NCBI GenBank assembly: GCA_036897625.1
Contig: JAYMTA010000362.1
Coordinates: 1-30,514 of the forward strand
Direction of reading: 5' to 3'
Length of the DNA: 30,514 nt
From: Pelargonium cotyledonis
Lineage: Eukaryota; Streptophyta; Magnoliopsida; Geraniales; Geraniaceae
How positions within the stretch are numbered: position 1 is the stretch's first letter; each line of letters starts with the position of its first letter. The translations under genes were made by a program, and so were the position numbers. Below, in pieces: positions 10,851-20,829 of this stretch. The notes beneath the pieces were generated by a model, which ran no database searches, was not told the DNA's origin, and saw nothing but the letters and a program-made list of their open reading frames with translations.

Positions 10851-10950
10851 AGCGAAAGGAGAGAGGAAACGGTCCGTGTTAATGGCGTCGGAGAAGGACC
10901 TCCTCTTCAAGCATCCCTTATTCCATATTTTCGGCTTCATAGCATTACTG
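10850..10950 (+). other. Candidate leader exon of the TBC gene, containing a uORF
   Basis: A G+C-richer, purine-rich stretch ends at a plausible donor (ACTG|GTAAAAAC at 10950/10951). It contains ATG at 10882 followed by 23 open codons (MASEKDLLFKHPLFH...). Possible acceptors lie shortly before the main ATG (TTTAG near 11410, AGCAG near 11422), and joining to either ends the frame within a few codons. This is therefore best read as a 5'-UTR exon with an upstream ORF. This is inference from splice-like signals only. Confidence 0.35.
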
Positions 10951-11477
10951 GTAAAAACCCTATATATATGTATCTATATATTTCTCTCTCTCTCTCTCTA
11001 TATGTTATGTGTGTATGTATTTAGTTAAATGCATTTCTGTATTGAAGATCTGATTCGCCAATGCTCGCGTTAATTTGGATTGATTTGTAACTGAATTTAT
11101 GCGCCGAAGCAAGTGATCGTATGGTTGATCTAAATTTACATCAAAAGATTTTTGTTTTACTGAATTGTTCAGTTTTTTTAGTATGATTTCACTGTCACTT
11201 ACTAAAATACGACCACCACCAGCAGGAAGCATCAAAATTTCGTTTTTTTTTCTTATTCCTTTTGCATCTCCAGGTCATGGGTTGTGTTTGTAACTTTGGG
11301 TGATTCTTAATTTTCGGAAATAATTGCTTGTTTCCCCAATTTTTTTTCTTCTATATAATGTTTTGTGGTTTTGTTAACTAGTTGGTTGATTCTAAAGTGG
11401 GTTTTATTTAGTGGTGATAGCAGTGGAAATTGAGAAGGTGATAGAGAGATAGGGCATAAAGGGGTTGGTGATTTATG

Positions 11478-14400
11478 ATGTATTGTGGGAGAGAGCACAG
11501 GCAATGGAGCTGTGGAACAGCTGGGACAGTGAATTTGCAGAGAGTGAGTTCAATTGTGCGCGACATTGGAGAGCCTTGCCTCCATCCTTCGTCCATAAAG
11601 GTTGTGACTTCTGTAAGACTCCTATGAACTATAGTTTTTTTTTGGTATCCTTACTGAAATTTTCATGCATGTGGATTGTACATAACTCTTGTTTTGCATC
11701 TTATTGCATCATGGGTTTCATACCGAATATCTCCAATTCATTAAGTAGCAATTGGCATGCTCTAAGGATTAGCACTGCATTTCGGGGCTTACAATTTTTT
11801 TTAATACTATATTGTTACCCAAACATATTAGTCAGGGTGCATTGGATGTTGTATGGATATCACCTTGCTCCAGTTATATCAACCTAAAACCCTACTTAAC
11901 ATAGGCAAATGTTTGTTTCAGCTAAGTTGACTGGCATATAGAAGTAAAGCTAATCCACTGTTATCCCTAACAGTCTATCTCTATGGGTGCAGCTCTTGAA
12001 TGTTGTGTTTTTTATCCCAGAGATCATATAGTAGAATGGAGGTCTTTTGGAAAATATTCTGTCATGGTCTTTCATTATTTTTCATTTGTTGAAGTGATTC
12101 AAGAACCTCTAATAAAAAAACATGTGCCAATACTAAGTCTAAAATAGAAGGTGTCTTGTTCAAAGTTGAATGCATTTGTATAGCAACCAATTTTCTGTTG
12201 AGAACCCTTGTTTGCTAAAATATATAGCTTAAGATTGTTGTTCTTGTGCAGATAAGCAAAATGCTCAAGCCAGACAAATGGCAGGCGACTTTTGATAGCG
12301 ATGGGAAACTTCTTGGTTTTCACAAAGCACTCAAGTTGATTGTCTTGGGGGTATGTTGTTTCACCCTCATCACTTATCCCCGGATTCTATTTGTAGGAGC
12401 TGTGTGTATGCACACTCTATTCTCTCTTCTTGAAAGTAATTCAATCAATAACTTCTGACTTCACATAATTTACTGTCTATGCTTTATGGTAGGGAGTCGA
12501 CCCATCTATAAGGGCAGAAGTTTGGGAATTTCTACTTGGTTGTTATGCATTGAGCAGCACTGCTGAGTATCGAAGGCAATTGAGGAATGCTCGAAGGTTT
12601 TGACCATTCAACTTCTCTTTGCAGAGTTTTTCTCAATTATCTTTGCTAATAAATGAAGATGTCATGTTTAATTTATATTTTTGTATCTCATGGCAATTAG
12701 GTCATTAGGTGTATTGGTTAAGACCATCTCCCATTTCCCTAGTTCATTGCATTCTTCATCTTGCTGTTCACTCACTCGCTCCCTTAATTTTTGCTTATCT
12801 TGCTACTTATTAAGATTGTCTGTTTACTTCATTCGCTATTGTTTGTGTTAGCTCTTTTCACAAGTTTAATAATGATCAACGATAATTCTGTTGCTGACTG
12901 AATCCCTTCTCCCTCTGTGCTCAGCTACAAATATCTTTTGTTTTGGAAGCTATTTTAGTAATATAACTTCTTGTAGAATTAGTTGTTTATTTAATTGTTC
13001 TATGTTTTTTTTAACTGTTTTTGCAGGGAACGTTACAAGGATCTAGTCAAGCAATGCCAAATGATGCATTCGAGCATAGGGACTGGCTCACTTGCCTATG
13101 TGGTGGGGTCTAAAGTTATGGATGTAAGGACATTGTCCAAAAATGAAAGGATAAGTGAGGCTAAAGTTGAAACTCGAGTGGCTTATGTGGATAATACCAG
13201 CGAAGTAGACAGTTGTTATGATTGGGATGATAATTGTACAGACACACATTATACTTGCAAAATGGAAAGCTTTAAGGATTCTGCTGACCTTGTCAGCGTG
13301 AGGGAAAGCTTAGAGAGTGCTGCATATGACTCATCTTGTTTTATACCCACTTCTGGTCCATTCAGTTGCGCTTCTCCGGGGAGAGAAGCTCATGGATCAC
13401 AGCACGTAACTGAAAGTCATATTGATTTTCCTTCTTTGCCTGTCACAGATTTGTTTGAGAAGAGTGGAGAAGATAAGAATGAATGTGGATTGCATGCTGA
13501 TGTACTTTCTACACAACCTGTATTGAGATATGAAGATGATAGAATGCATAGTTTTCAAATTAGTAACAATACAGATTTAGTTATAGAATTGAATGGTTCA
13601 ACATGTGACGCCGGCTCTCTTCCAGCCAAATCTGAAATTGAAATGGTTCAGGCTGATGCCCATGAATCAGTATTGCAGTCCAGTAACCGGGGTAACATGA
13701 CACAGATAGTGAATAGGTTGAGAATATCAGATGAACCAGAAACTACGTTCTTAAAGGCGACAACATCTCAAGAAGGCACTGTCAGTGATGAAAGAGTATC
13801 TGAATGGCTTTGGACCCTACACCGAATAGGTTACTGAGCTATGGATTTTGAATTTTAATAGAACTCGTTGATAATATTTTTATGTTGTTAATGAGTCTAA
13901 ACTTCTCAAAACCATGTTCCTTTTCAGTTGTTGATGTCGTAAGAACCGATAGTCATCTTGAGTTCTATGAGGATACAAGTAATTTAGCTAGAATGTCAGA
14001 TATTCTTGCTGTTTATGCGTGGGTTGATCCGGCAACAGGTTATTGTCAAGGTTGTGGCCCCTTCTGTGTTTCTCTCCTCTTTCCAGTTATATATAATTGA
14101 ACTTTATGAAAATATTGGTATATGTTTTTATAAAATATGATTTCAGGTATGAGCGACTTGTTGTCTCCCTTTGTTGTTCTTTTTGAGGATAATGCTGATG
14201 CCTTTTGGTGCTTTGAGATGCTTCTAAGAAGAATGGTATTCCCAAACTTGGTTAATGTGGTGGGGTATGTAAATTATCTTCATTAACTAATATACACATT
14301 TCTCAACTTTCCAGCGTGAAAATTTTCGGATGGAAGGACCAACTGGAGTGATGAAGCAGCTGGAAACATTGTGGCATATTTTAAAACTCACAGACAGGGA

Positions 14401-16999
14401 AATGTTTACACATTTGTCGCATATAGGTGCTGAAAGCCTCCATTTTGCATTTCGAATGCTACTGGTACTCTTCCGCCGGGAGTTATCTTTCGATGAGGCT
14501 CTTTGTATGTGGGAGGTTTGTGCTCTTAAATTCTCGTTCACTATAGTACATTACACCATTGTGAAAATTTGTAGAATCACATTATCATTTCTGTGGTAAA
14601 TCATCTATGAATGGAGAGTCCGGCATACTATTTTGGACAATTGTCCAACCACAATGGTGATATGTCAAATAGGGCTGATAATATTACTTGGTTATGTAGA
14701 TTGTTGCCTCCAACTTTGTTAAGGAAAGGCTTGGTTGTTGTTGTGATTGGTTTTAGTATAGAGTTAATATTGAAGTTTCAACTATCATCTTAAGCTTTGG
14801 GCTCAGTTGGTCCTTTGGTATTAGAGCTTTTTAGACATTTATATCACAAGTTCTAATCCTGTTGCCATTCTAATTAAAAAAATATTAAAAATCCCAGCAC
14901 CAGGCTAGAAGATCTGTGCACGGACCACATGCAATGGGATAACGAGATTGCACGTGACTTTTAGTGGAGTTGGTCTTTAACAAGATTGTTGCCTGTAATA
15001 TCTACCAGTGATCTGCTCTAATTTCCATTCCTATGGAAGGAATATGGTTTTGTTTTTTTCCTGTGCACAGAACAACTGTTATTAGTCTGCATGCACTGCA
15101 CCGAGTCACCAATGAAAGGAAATACTTGGGCAATTGTCGTCTTTTTCATAATCCATTTCTTCTCCTTTTTCAATTGTATCTTAAGTCTATCTAATTTTAG
15201 TGTGCTTATTTAATTTACCTTACTTAAATGAACTTCATTTTAATGTGTAGATATACCCTGCTTGAGGTGCTGGTTGAAAGTTCATGTTATGCTCCTGTTG
15301 TTAACCACTAGTCTACCAGAACTGTCTGTAACCGTAATGCAGTTATTAAGAAAGAGAATAGGAAAGATAAATAGATGAGGAAAAAGAAACCAGTTATAAT
15401 GAGTTTCCTAAGTATCTAAATATACTAAGTCACTTTATTAGTTTCAATTCTGTAATTATGGTGGATGACATTGGAAGGGAGCTGAAATTGCTGTTTTTTT
15501 AATAAAAAAGATTATGTTACCTTTTCATCTAGACATAAGCATAGCCCATTCCTGGACTATGTAGTTTGAGGTTTAGAGATGCATTAAGAGTGTTGGTATC
15601 AGGCTAAGTAGAAGCTGGATGTTTTTCCTCAAAAAATGGCTGTCTAGGTAAACAAATGATCTGCTTTATCTTCTTACTTAGTTGTTAATTTTAAGTATGT
15701 TGAGGTAAAAGGGACACGATCTGCCAAAAAATCAGTCATTAAGTTTGTAACTGTACCTTTTATTATTTTATTTCAATGCTGTTACAAAATTGATATTATT
15801 TTTTCTCACTTTTCTACTTAGTAATATGGAGTTCATATTAGTGAATAAAATTTTCGTACAAAGTTTTATCTTTTAGGTAATTACTGCAGATGATGTGGGC
15901 TGCTGATTTTAATGAATCCATGACTTGCAATTTAGAAGACAGCTGTCTTGAAGCATTGGTGGTACAGCTTCCTAGGGATTCTATAGCAAAAATAGAGGAA
16001 GAAAACACAGAGGATGGAGGCATTTCAAAGAGTGTCATGCATAAAAAACATGGGAATTTGGAGCAATCTATGCCTAACAATATTGAGATGAAATTAATAC
16101 ACCACTTTTGTGGGTTGACAAGGAATATTTGGTCAAGAAGTGATCGCATGCAGATTCGCACTGCAGTATCATCTGCTAGAAATCAGGATGACGAGTTATC
16201 GGTCTTTTGTGTGGCAGCTATTCTTATACTGAATCGTCATAAAATTATCAGAGGAACCCATTCATTTGATGATTTGATCAAGGCAAGTGTAAAACACTAA
16301 GTTTAAGTTTCATGCTTTTTTTGTCAATAATTATCAAGTGAGTTGTTCTGGATATTTGTAAGGTGACAGTCGTGATGAATGCCTTGCAGACTTTCAATGA
16401 TAATATGCTGAAGATCAATGTTAAAAGATGTGTAAGCTCTGCAATCAAACTTCGAAAGAAATACTTCCACAAGGTCAGCTGCTTATTTATTACTATTACC
16501 CTTGGACATAGCCCAAATAATAACATTCTGTAATTATTATTAGTAGAAGAGGGCATATTGATCATTTCAATTTCTCCTTGCTTTTTAGTCTGTACATGAT
16601 ATCAATTCGAATGCCTTTATTTCCCTTTATACTCTTCATGATCAGGCTTTCTGTCATTAAGCAAATCAAAGCATGACATGTGTAGTACCACTGGTGTGCA
16701 TCACAGCATTTGTTTGTGCTTCAAGTAATTTTTTTTCCTTTGATGGATGGAGAGAGACCATGATCCTGGGAAGATTCACCTATATGATAAACAGCCAATG
16801 TTTTTTCCTAAAATTTTTCTAATATATATTGAAAGTGAATATGATGAACTGATATACGTAATGTGTTTGGGCCACCCATCTGGCAACATTATTTGGCAAT
16901 TACCTTTGTTGTGTGTATGTATGTTTTGTTAATATTTGAAAGTCTTGTTTGGACCAGCTAATCAGGACCAAGAACCCTGCTCCTCAGAATGATGAGTGA
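11478..16999 (+). CDS. TBC-domain Rab GTPase-activating protein (TBC1D15/GYP7-like), 10 exons
   Basis: Coding exons are 11478-11612, 12252-12350, 12493-12596, 13027-13829, 13928-14050, 14147-14235, 14315-14515, 15890-16282, 16390-16473 and 16958-16999. Together they give 2073 nt and 690 aa with the frame kept at every join. TBC proteins speed GTP hydrolysis by Rab GTPases in membrane traffic. The first TBC motif (R85-x3-W89 in VDPSIRAEVW) is in exon 3. The catalytic IxxDxxR motif (I380-D383-R386) spans the exon 4/5 join, and YxQ (Y419-Q421, in GYCQGMSDLL) ends exon 5. Both finger residues are present, so the protein should be active. Exon 4 supplies a long, Ser/Asp/Glu-rich insert (about 114-375) between motif A and the core, as I recall for this plant subgroup. 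The start at 11478 gives an N-terminus (MYCGREHRQWSCG, then LQRVSSIVRDIGEPCL) that matches remembered relatives. Intron 8 is GC-AG. The Rab target cannot be told from sequence. Confidence 0.88.
14516..15889 (+). other. Long intron 7 of the TBC gene
   Basis: This 1374-bp intron separates exons 7 and 8 in phase 0 (CMWE|MMWAAD). It is by far the longest intron of the gene and carries a tRNA-like repeat at about 14797-14960, so its size is partly due to insertion. The short open frames at 14611-14793 and near 14530 are not supported as exons. Confidence 0.8.
14797..14960 (+). mobile_element. tRNA-like SINE or retroelement relic in intron 7
   Basis: TGGGCTCAGTTGG at about 14798-14810 resembles a pol III A box, and AAGTTCTAATCC at 14848-14859 resembles a B box, about 50 bp apart. 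Between them is TTTGGTATTAGAGC, close to a primer-binding-site word used by plant LTR elements, so a tRNA-derived origin is likely but the class is uncertain. It is followed by an A-rich run near 14874-14890. Ends and target duplications could not be set. It is decayed. Confidence 0.35.
16283..16389 (+). promoter_or_regulatory. GC-AG intron (intron 8 of the TBC gene)
   Basis: Exon 8 ends ATCAAG and the intron begins GCAAGT, which matches the GC donor consensus AG|GCAAGT. It ends CCTTGCAG before ACTTTCAATG. This join is in phase 0 and restores DDLIK|TFNDNMLKIN. No GT donor nearby gives an equally good protein. GC-AG introns are a known minor class (about 1% in plants), usually with an otherwise perfect donor, as here. 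Confidence 0.75.
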
Positions 17000-18064
17000 G
17001 TTGCATCATTTTCATATTCTCATGGAATAGGCCAGACAATAGCACTCTGGGCATGGGATTCCGAGTTTGAGTCTGGGACTGAAATTTTGTTATTTTATGG
17101 AGAAATATAAAGCAGAAGTGCTTCTGCCATTCGTAGATTTGTCAACTTGGCATGTACCTCCATTGCCTCTTTCACATTTTCTACAAGGTAACTACCACCA
17201 ACCTTGATTTCAGTATATATTATTATAGTAATGTCTGGCTTGGTAGTAGGTAGTTAGTGCAATTATATGGATCTGCTTTAGATGATCTCAGTTTTCAGAT
17301 AGTTTGGAATAATTTTTTAGATCAAGTTTATTTTGTGACTCTGTTAAGTTTGTATTAATGAGAAAAGGAATTTATGAGGGACTAAAACAAAAGAGAACTT
17401 TTTGATGTTACCGATCAGGTTCTAATCTGATGCAGTCGAAATGAATGAAGCCATCGGGATCAAATTGTGTATTACGATGCGACTATTATATTTCCATGAC
17501 ATGATTTTGTTCAGACTGAGATATTTTGCAGCCAAAACACAATAACTAGGAAGAAAAAATTTGTTATTAACATTTTTCAAATAAATTTCTTAGAACGCTA
17601 AAGTATCAGTAGGTTTTGCTCTAGCTGGTTTTTCTATCATCGTAAGATCGAATTCCAATTTAAACTGATATTCAAGATCATATTTTTTACCGCTTCCTTG
17701 AAGAATGTTTGGAGCTATCAGGGTATGGATATCTTATATGTTTAGTTTCATGTCAAAAAGCCCATTCATAAGCTTAATGGGAGTATATCTGCTTATGTAG
17801 TGTAAAACTAATCATTATGGCCAATTGGAAAGGGTACTATAAACAAATCATTCTATGATTGACCATGTATGTAATATTATCCTAATTCACCCATCGAGAT
17901 CTCAGGTTCGAGCCTCCCTTCACGTGTTGTTGGTATTGGTTATCAACGAGAAAGAAAAAAATATCACCCTGATTCACATGTATAAGTAATTACCTACTTC
18001 AGCACTTATCCCCTGTACATTAGTGCTATGGATATTGGTCACTGTTCTTCGTTGTTTAGTACAC
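17000..18064. other. 3' flank of the TBC gene and spacer
   Basis: The first few hundred bases should include the 3' UTR of the TBC gene; no clean AATAAA was found close to the stop. Most of the rest is AT-rich, with no gene seen. A tRNA-like patch lies at about 17818-17970. Confidence 0.5.
17818..17970 (+). mobile_element. Possible tRNA-derived SINE relic
   Basis: TGGCCAATTGG at 17818-17828 fits an A box loosely, and GGTTCGAGCCTC at 17905-17916 is a near-perfect B box. The gap of about 87 bp is longer than in tRNAs, so part may be inserted. An A-rich stretch follows at about 17950-17965. No cloverleaf that would make a functional tRNA gene was found. Confidence 0.35.
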
Positions 18065-18065
18065 C

Positions 18066-18270
18066 CTTCACCTCCGTCCCAAAATAAGTGTAGAAAAATT
18101 GAGATATTTCTCTTGTACCCTCTTCGACATTTGTTGTAACGAATTCAAGAGATACTCTATACAATTGGTAAATTATGCATAACTAACTTTCTAAAACGAA
18201 AAGAAAGATGACACTTATTTTGAGACAAAAATACTAGAGAAACAAAACACTTATTTTGAGATGAAGAGAG
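18066..18270. mobile_element. Second Stowaway-like MITE, more decayed
   Basis: The left end contains CACCTCCGTCCCAAAATAAG and the right end ACACTTATTTTGAGATGAAG, an imperfect inverted pair related to the MITE at 5096-5337, followed by TA. An inner copy (GACACTTATTTTGAGACA) lies near 18211. It has no coding capacity. The exact left boundary is uncertain by a few bases. Confidence 0.7.
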
Positions 18271-18884
18271 TATTTAAGAGTACTTTTGTGACGGGTGTTG
18301 TTAAATATACATGCCATTTCTGACTTTTATGAATGCACCCTGTTTAGATGGGTGCCTTAAAATGTAGGAGAAGATAATTTGACACGATTTCCCAGATGTT
18401 CTCTTATTGTTCAATTTATTTATTTATTGTTTCTCCTCTTGAAGCCAGGGGAAGGATCAAAAAGGTGGGAAGAAAATGCTCTGTTTTGGTGCTCCCTGTT
18501 CTGATCATTTAGCTTAGTCACAGAAACCTCAGGTTAGGTGAACATGATTTTTTTTCTCTTTATATTTGGAGAGCAAAATATGTATTGACGATTTGGATTG
18601 CTTTTCGTTCGCGCTCGACTTAGGGGTGGATGGAATGGATCAAATAGGAAATTGATCAAAATATAGTTGTCCTTGTCCAAATGTGCAATAACTAAGGTAT
18701 TTGTTATATTATCTTATTTGTCAATACAAAAACAGATGTCTTCCCCACGTCATTTAAGGAATGAATGTTCATTGTGTCTGTTGAAACAAAACAATGCCAC
18801 CCAAATATATCTGTCATGCACTCTGTCTTTTCTGGCTATTCCGACATCTCTCTCATCGCATTCCAGTTGAAACACTGATTCTAT
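18271..18884. other. Intergenic spacer
   Basis: No gene is supported. The plus-strand frame at 18667-18870 has no family features. Confidence 0.4.
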
Positions 18885-19178
18885 TCATTGATAGAGCTGC
18901 AAGTTCTTCAGTGTAATTCGGTCACTGTCATCACAGTGAAGGAGCTGGTGATCAACTCCAGGAACAGCTTCTTTGTTTTTGCTCATTTCTGATACAAGTA
19001 ATGTGTTAATGGTTGGATCTGGATCTGGGATGTATGTTAATGTGCTCTTCCCATTGAATGTCCTCCTGAAGAAAAAGGAAAATAATGATTTTGTTTCCAT
19101 TTCATGTGATGCAACCTCTTTTGTTGTGTGAGCCAGATTCACTACATTAAATGAAAGCCCTTTTGTTGTGCCTTTAAG
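18885..19178 (-). pseudogene. Orphan coding-like fragment, unidentified
   Basis: The minus-strand frame is open from a stop near 19178 down to the TGA at 18885, about 97 codons, with no ATG near its start. The peptide looks protein-like rather than random: GLSFNVVNLAHTTKEVASH, then RRTFNGKSTLTYIPDPDPT, then SEMSKNKEAVPGVDHQLL and a short LKNLQLYQ end. An acceptor-like TTTAATGTAG precedes GTGAATCTGG, so it could be a terminal exon or a captured gene fragment. No upstream exon was found in the next kilobase, and I recognise no domain. A stranded gene fragment is the more likely reading. Confidence 0.3.
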
Positions 19179-19888
19179 TCATAAAGAATTCCAGATTGAG
19201 GTATAGTGGTTTTGTACTTACCTTGAGTTTTGTCAATGTAATGTCCAATTCATTCAATGCTTTGGGCATGTGTTGTATCGTGGGATAGTGCTGACAAATC
19301 GGGTTTCGAGTCAATTTCAGGTACAAAATGTGATGTATCATGTGGTTCATCCGCCCTGAATTTTACAAGATAAACTCGATCTAAACCGAAAGTTAGTCGG
19401 GTCGGGTGTATGTGGGTTCAAGTTCAACATGAGGTATAAGCAGCTTCGGGGGTGCAACTCTTACCATCCTTGTACCTGTCAAGTGAATACGGGTACATGC
19501 CATTAGGTCTTGGTTAAATTCACTTTTCACACATAAAATGTGTTATTTTGTGCGATTTCATTTTATTCAATTCCATCTCATCTCTGTCATATTTTGTATT
19601 TCCAATATATACCCAATGTAACTGGCTTCCCCAACTTTGAGGAGCAGTCTTTTCTTTCCCACATTTCATTGTTGGAAAAGGAAAGAACCAATGATCTTAA
19701 TCAATATTTTTCAGAACTAGTAATTAATTTCTGCCTAGGAATAGCAACAAGGTTGGTTCTTTGAGTTTGTTCATGTACAAGTCCTCTCACATTAATTACT
19801 TTAGTAAAAATTATTGGGATTATAAACATTGAATTAGTATTTGTTTTAGGACTTAACTCTGACTAATCTTCACCAATTTATTGACTGA
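19179..19888. other. Intergenic spacer
   Basis: No gene is supported. Around 19290-19470 lies a G-rich patch with GTCGGGTCGGGT and similar words that may be repeat debris. The frame at 19540-19764 has no motif. Confidence 0.4.
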
Positions 19889-20135
19889 TTTTCCTAATTT
19901 TTTTTTGGTTAAACCTAGAGTTTCTTGAGAAGGCCCGCACCATTGGCGGTTAACACCTTTAAGCCGTTTTATCACACCAAGACTAATTCCATTCGGAGCT
20001 GGTCCCGGGGTTAAGGTTTTGCGCTCCTCCCAAATGTAGCTGTGGGGGATCGAACCGTGGTCCGCCCTACCAAAGTCCAACCCCTGGCACCACTGTACCA
20101 ACCAACGAATGATTTTTTTTTTTTCCTAATTTTTT
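19889..20135 (-). mobile_element. tRNA-derived SINE with target-site duplications
   Basis: Read on the minus strand, the element begins near 20120 with GGTTGGTACAGTGG (A box, 20090-20103) and then CGGTTCGATCCCC (B box, about 20045-20056). It ends near 19904 in an A-run. Identical 15-bp sequences TTTTCCTAATTTTTT at 19889-19903 and 20121-20135 flank it as target duplications. With a body of about 217 bp and no reverse transcriptase of its own, it fits a plant SINE moved by a LINE. Intact duplications and clear pol III boxes suggest a fairly young insertion. The 82-residue minus-strand frame across it is not a gene. Confidence 0.85.
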
Positions 20136-20560
20136 GTATTCACATCTAATGGTATAAAGTATAAACATTGAATTATTTATAATGCATAAATTTTCTTCAC
20201 ATGCTCATGTATCAAATAAAAAAAAATGGGTCTTATTATAGAGGACACAAAATCCCAATAAATAGCAACTGAATGAATATGAAATAAAAATGTTTTTTTT
20301 TTTTTTTATCATTTCCATTTTTATTCCACAAACTTCAATCACATGATACAAAATTTCAACAAATTTAGCAAATTGAAATGAATTAATATTAAAATTGAGT
20401 CCTTAGAAGGCAAAAACTCAAAAGTAAAATAGGTGATTTAAAAGATAAAGAATATCCCAAAGGAAAAGAAAAATACTTCTTTTTTTTAATAGAAAAAGAA
20501 AAATACTTAAAACTTTAATATTTACCATTTTTGTTCAATAATAAAAAAGCCCTCTTTATT
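20136..20560. other. AT-rich spacer upstream of the DUF3755 gene
   Basis: No gene is seen. A-rich and T-rich runs (a long T-run near 20292-20307) dominate. The promoter of the DUF3755 gene should lie here; AATAATAAAAAAGCC near 20537 is the nearest TATA-like stretch, which is weak evidence. Confidence 0.45.
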
Positions 20561-20569
20561 CCGTACATC

Positions 20570-20829
20570 CTCTTCCTCACCGTTTCCATTCTCTTGGAGC
20601 TCCTTTGAGTCGAGTCGAGTATCAAAAATTGTTTGTAAACATCATTTCATAGCTCTGAGCAATTTCTCTTCCTATCAAAGTCTCTATCTTTTTCATATTT
20701 CTCAATCTGGGTTCTTCGATTTTCTGTGGCGGGAACACCGAACCGGCGGCTCCGAGCATCCAATTTTGAGCTTCGGTAACTGGGTTTTGCTTGCGATTCA
20801 TAGATTTTAAATTGTTCGGGAGCTGATTG
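20570..20829 (+). promoter_or_regulatory. Probable 5' leader of the DUF3755 gene
   Basis: About 260 bases of CT-rich, higher G+C sequence precede the ATG at 20830. I see no ATG between the CTCTTCCTCACC stretch and the start codon, so the first ATG is the coding one. The start site of transcription is not known. Minus-strand frames through this leader are shadows. Confidence 0.5.

Noticed and set aside
11465-11887. 140-codon plus-strand frame starting near the TBC gene
   Set aside because: It is the wrong frame across exon 1 and runs into intron 1; the frame starting at ATG 11478 matches the family.
12700-12740. tRNA-like word GTGTATTGGTTAAG in intron 3 of the TBC gene
   Set aside because: No B box at a suitable distance and no cloverleaf could be drawn.
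17035-17085. B-box-like GAGTTTGAGTCTGG after the TBC gene
   Set aside because: There is no convincing A box upstream, and the match to the B box is weak.
19853-20101. Minus-strand 82-codon open frame
   Set aside because: It overlaps the SINE almost exactly and is explained by it.
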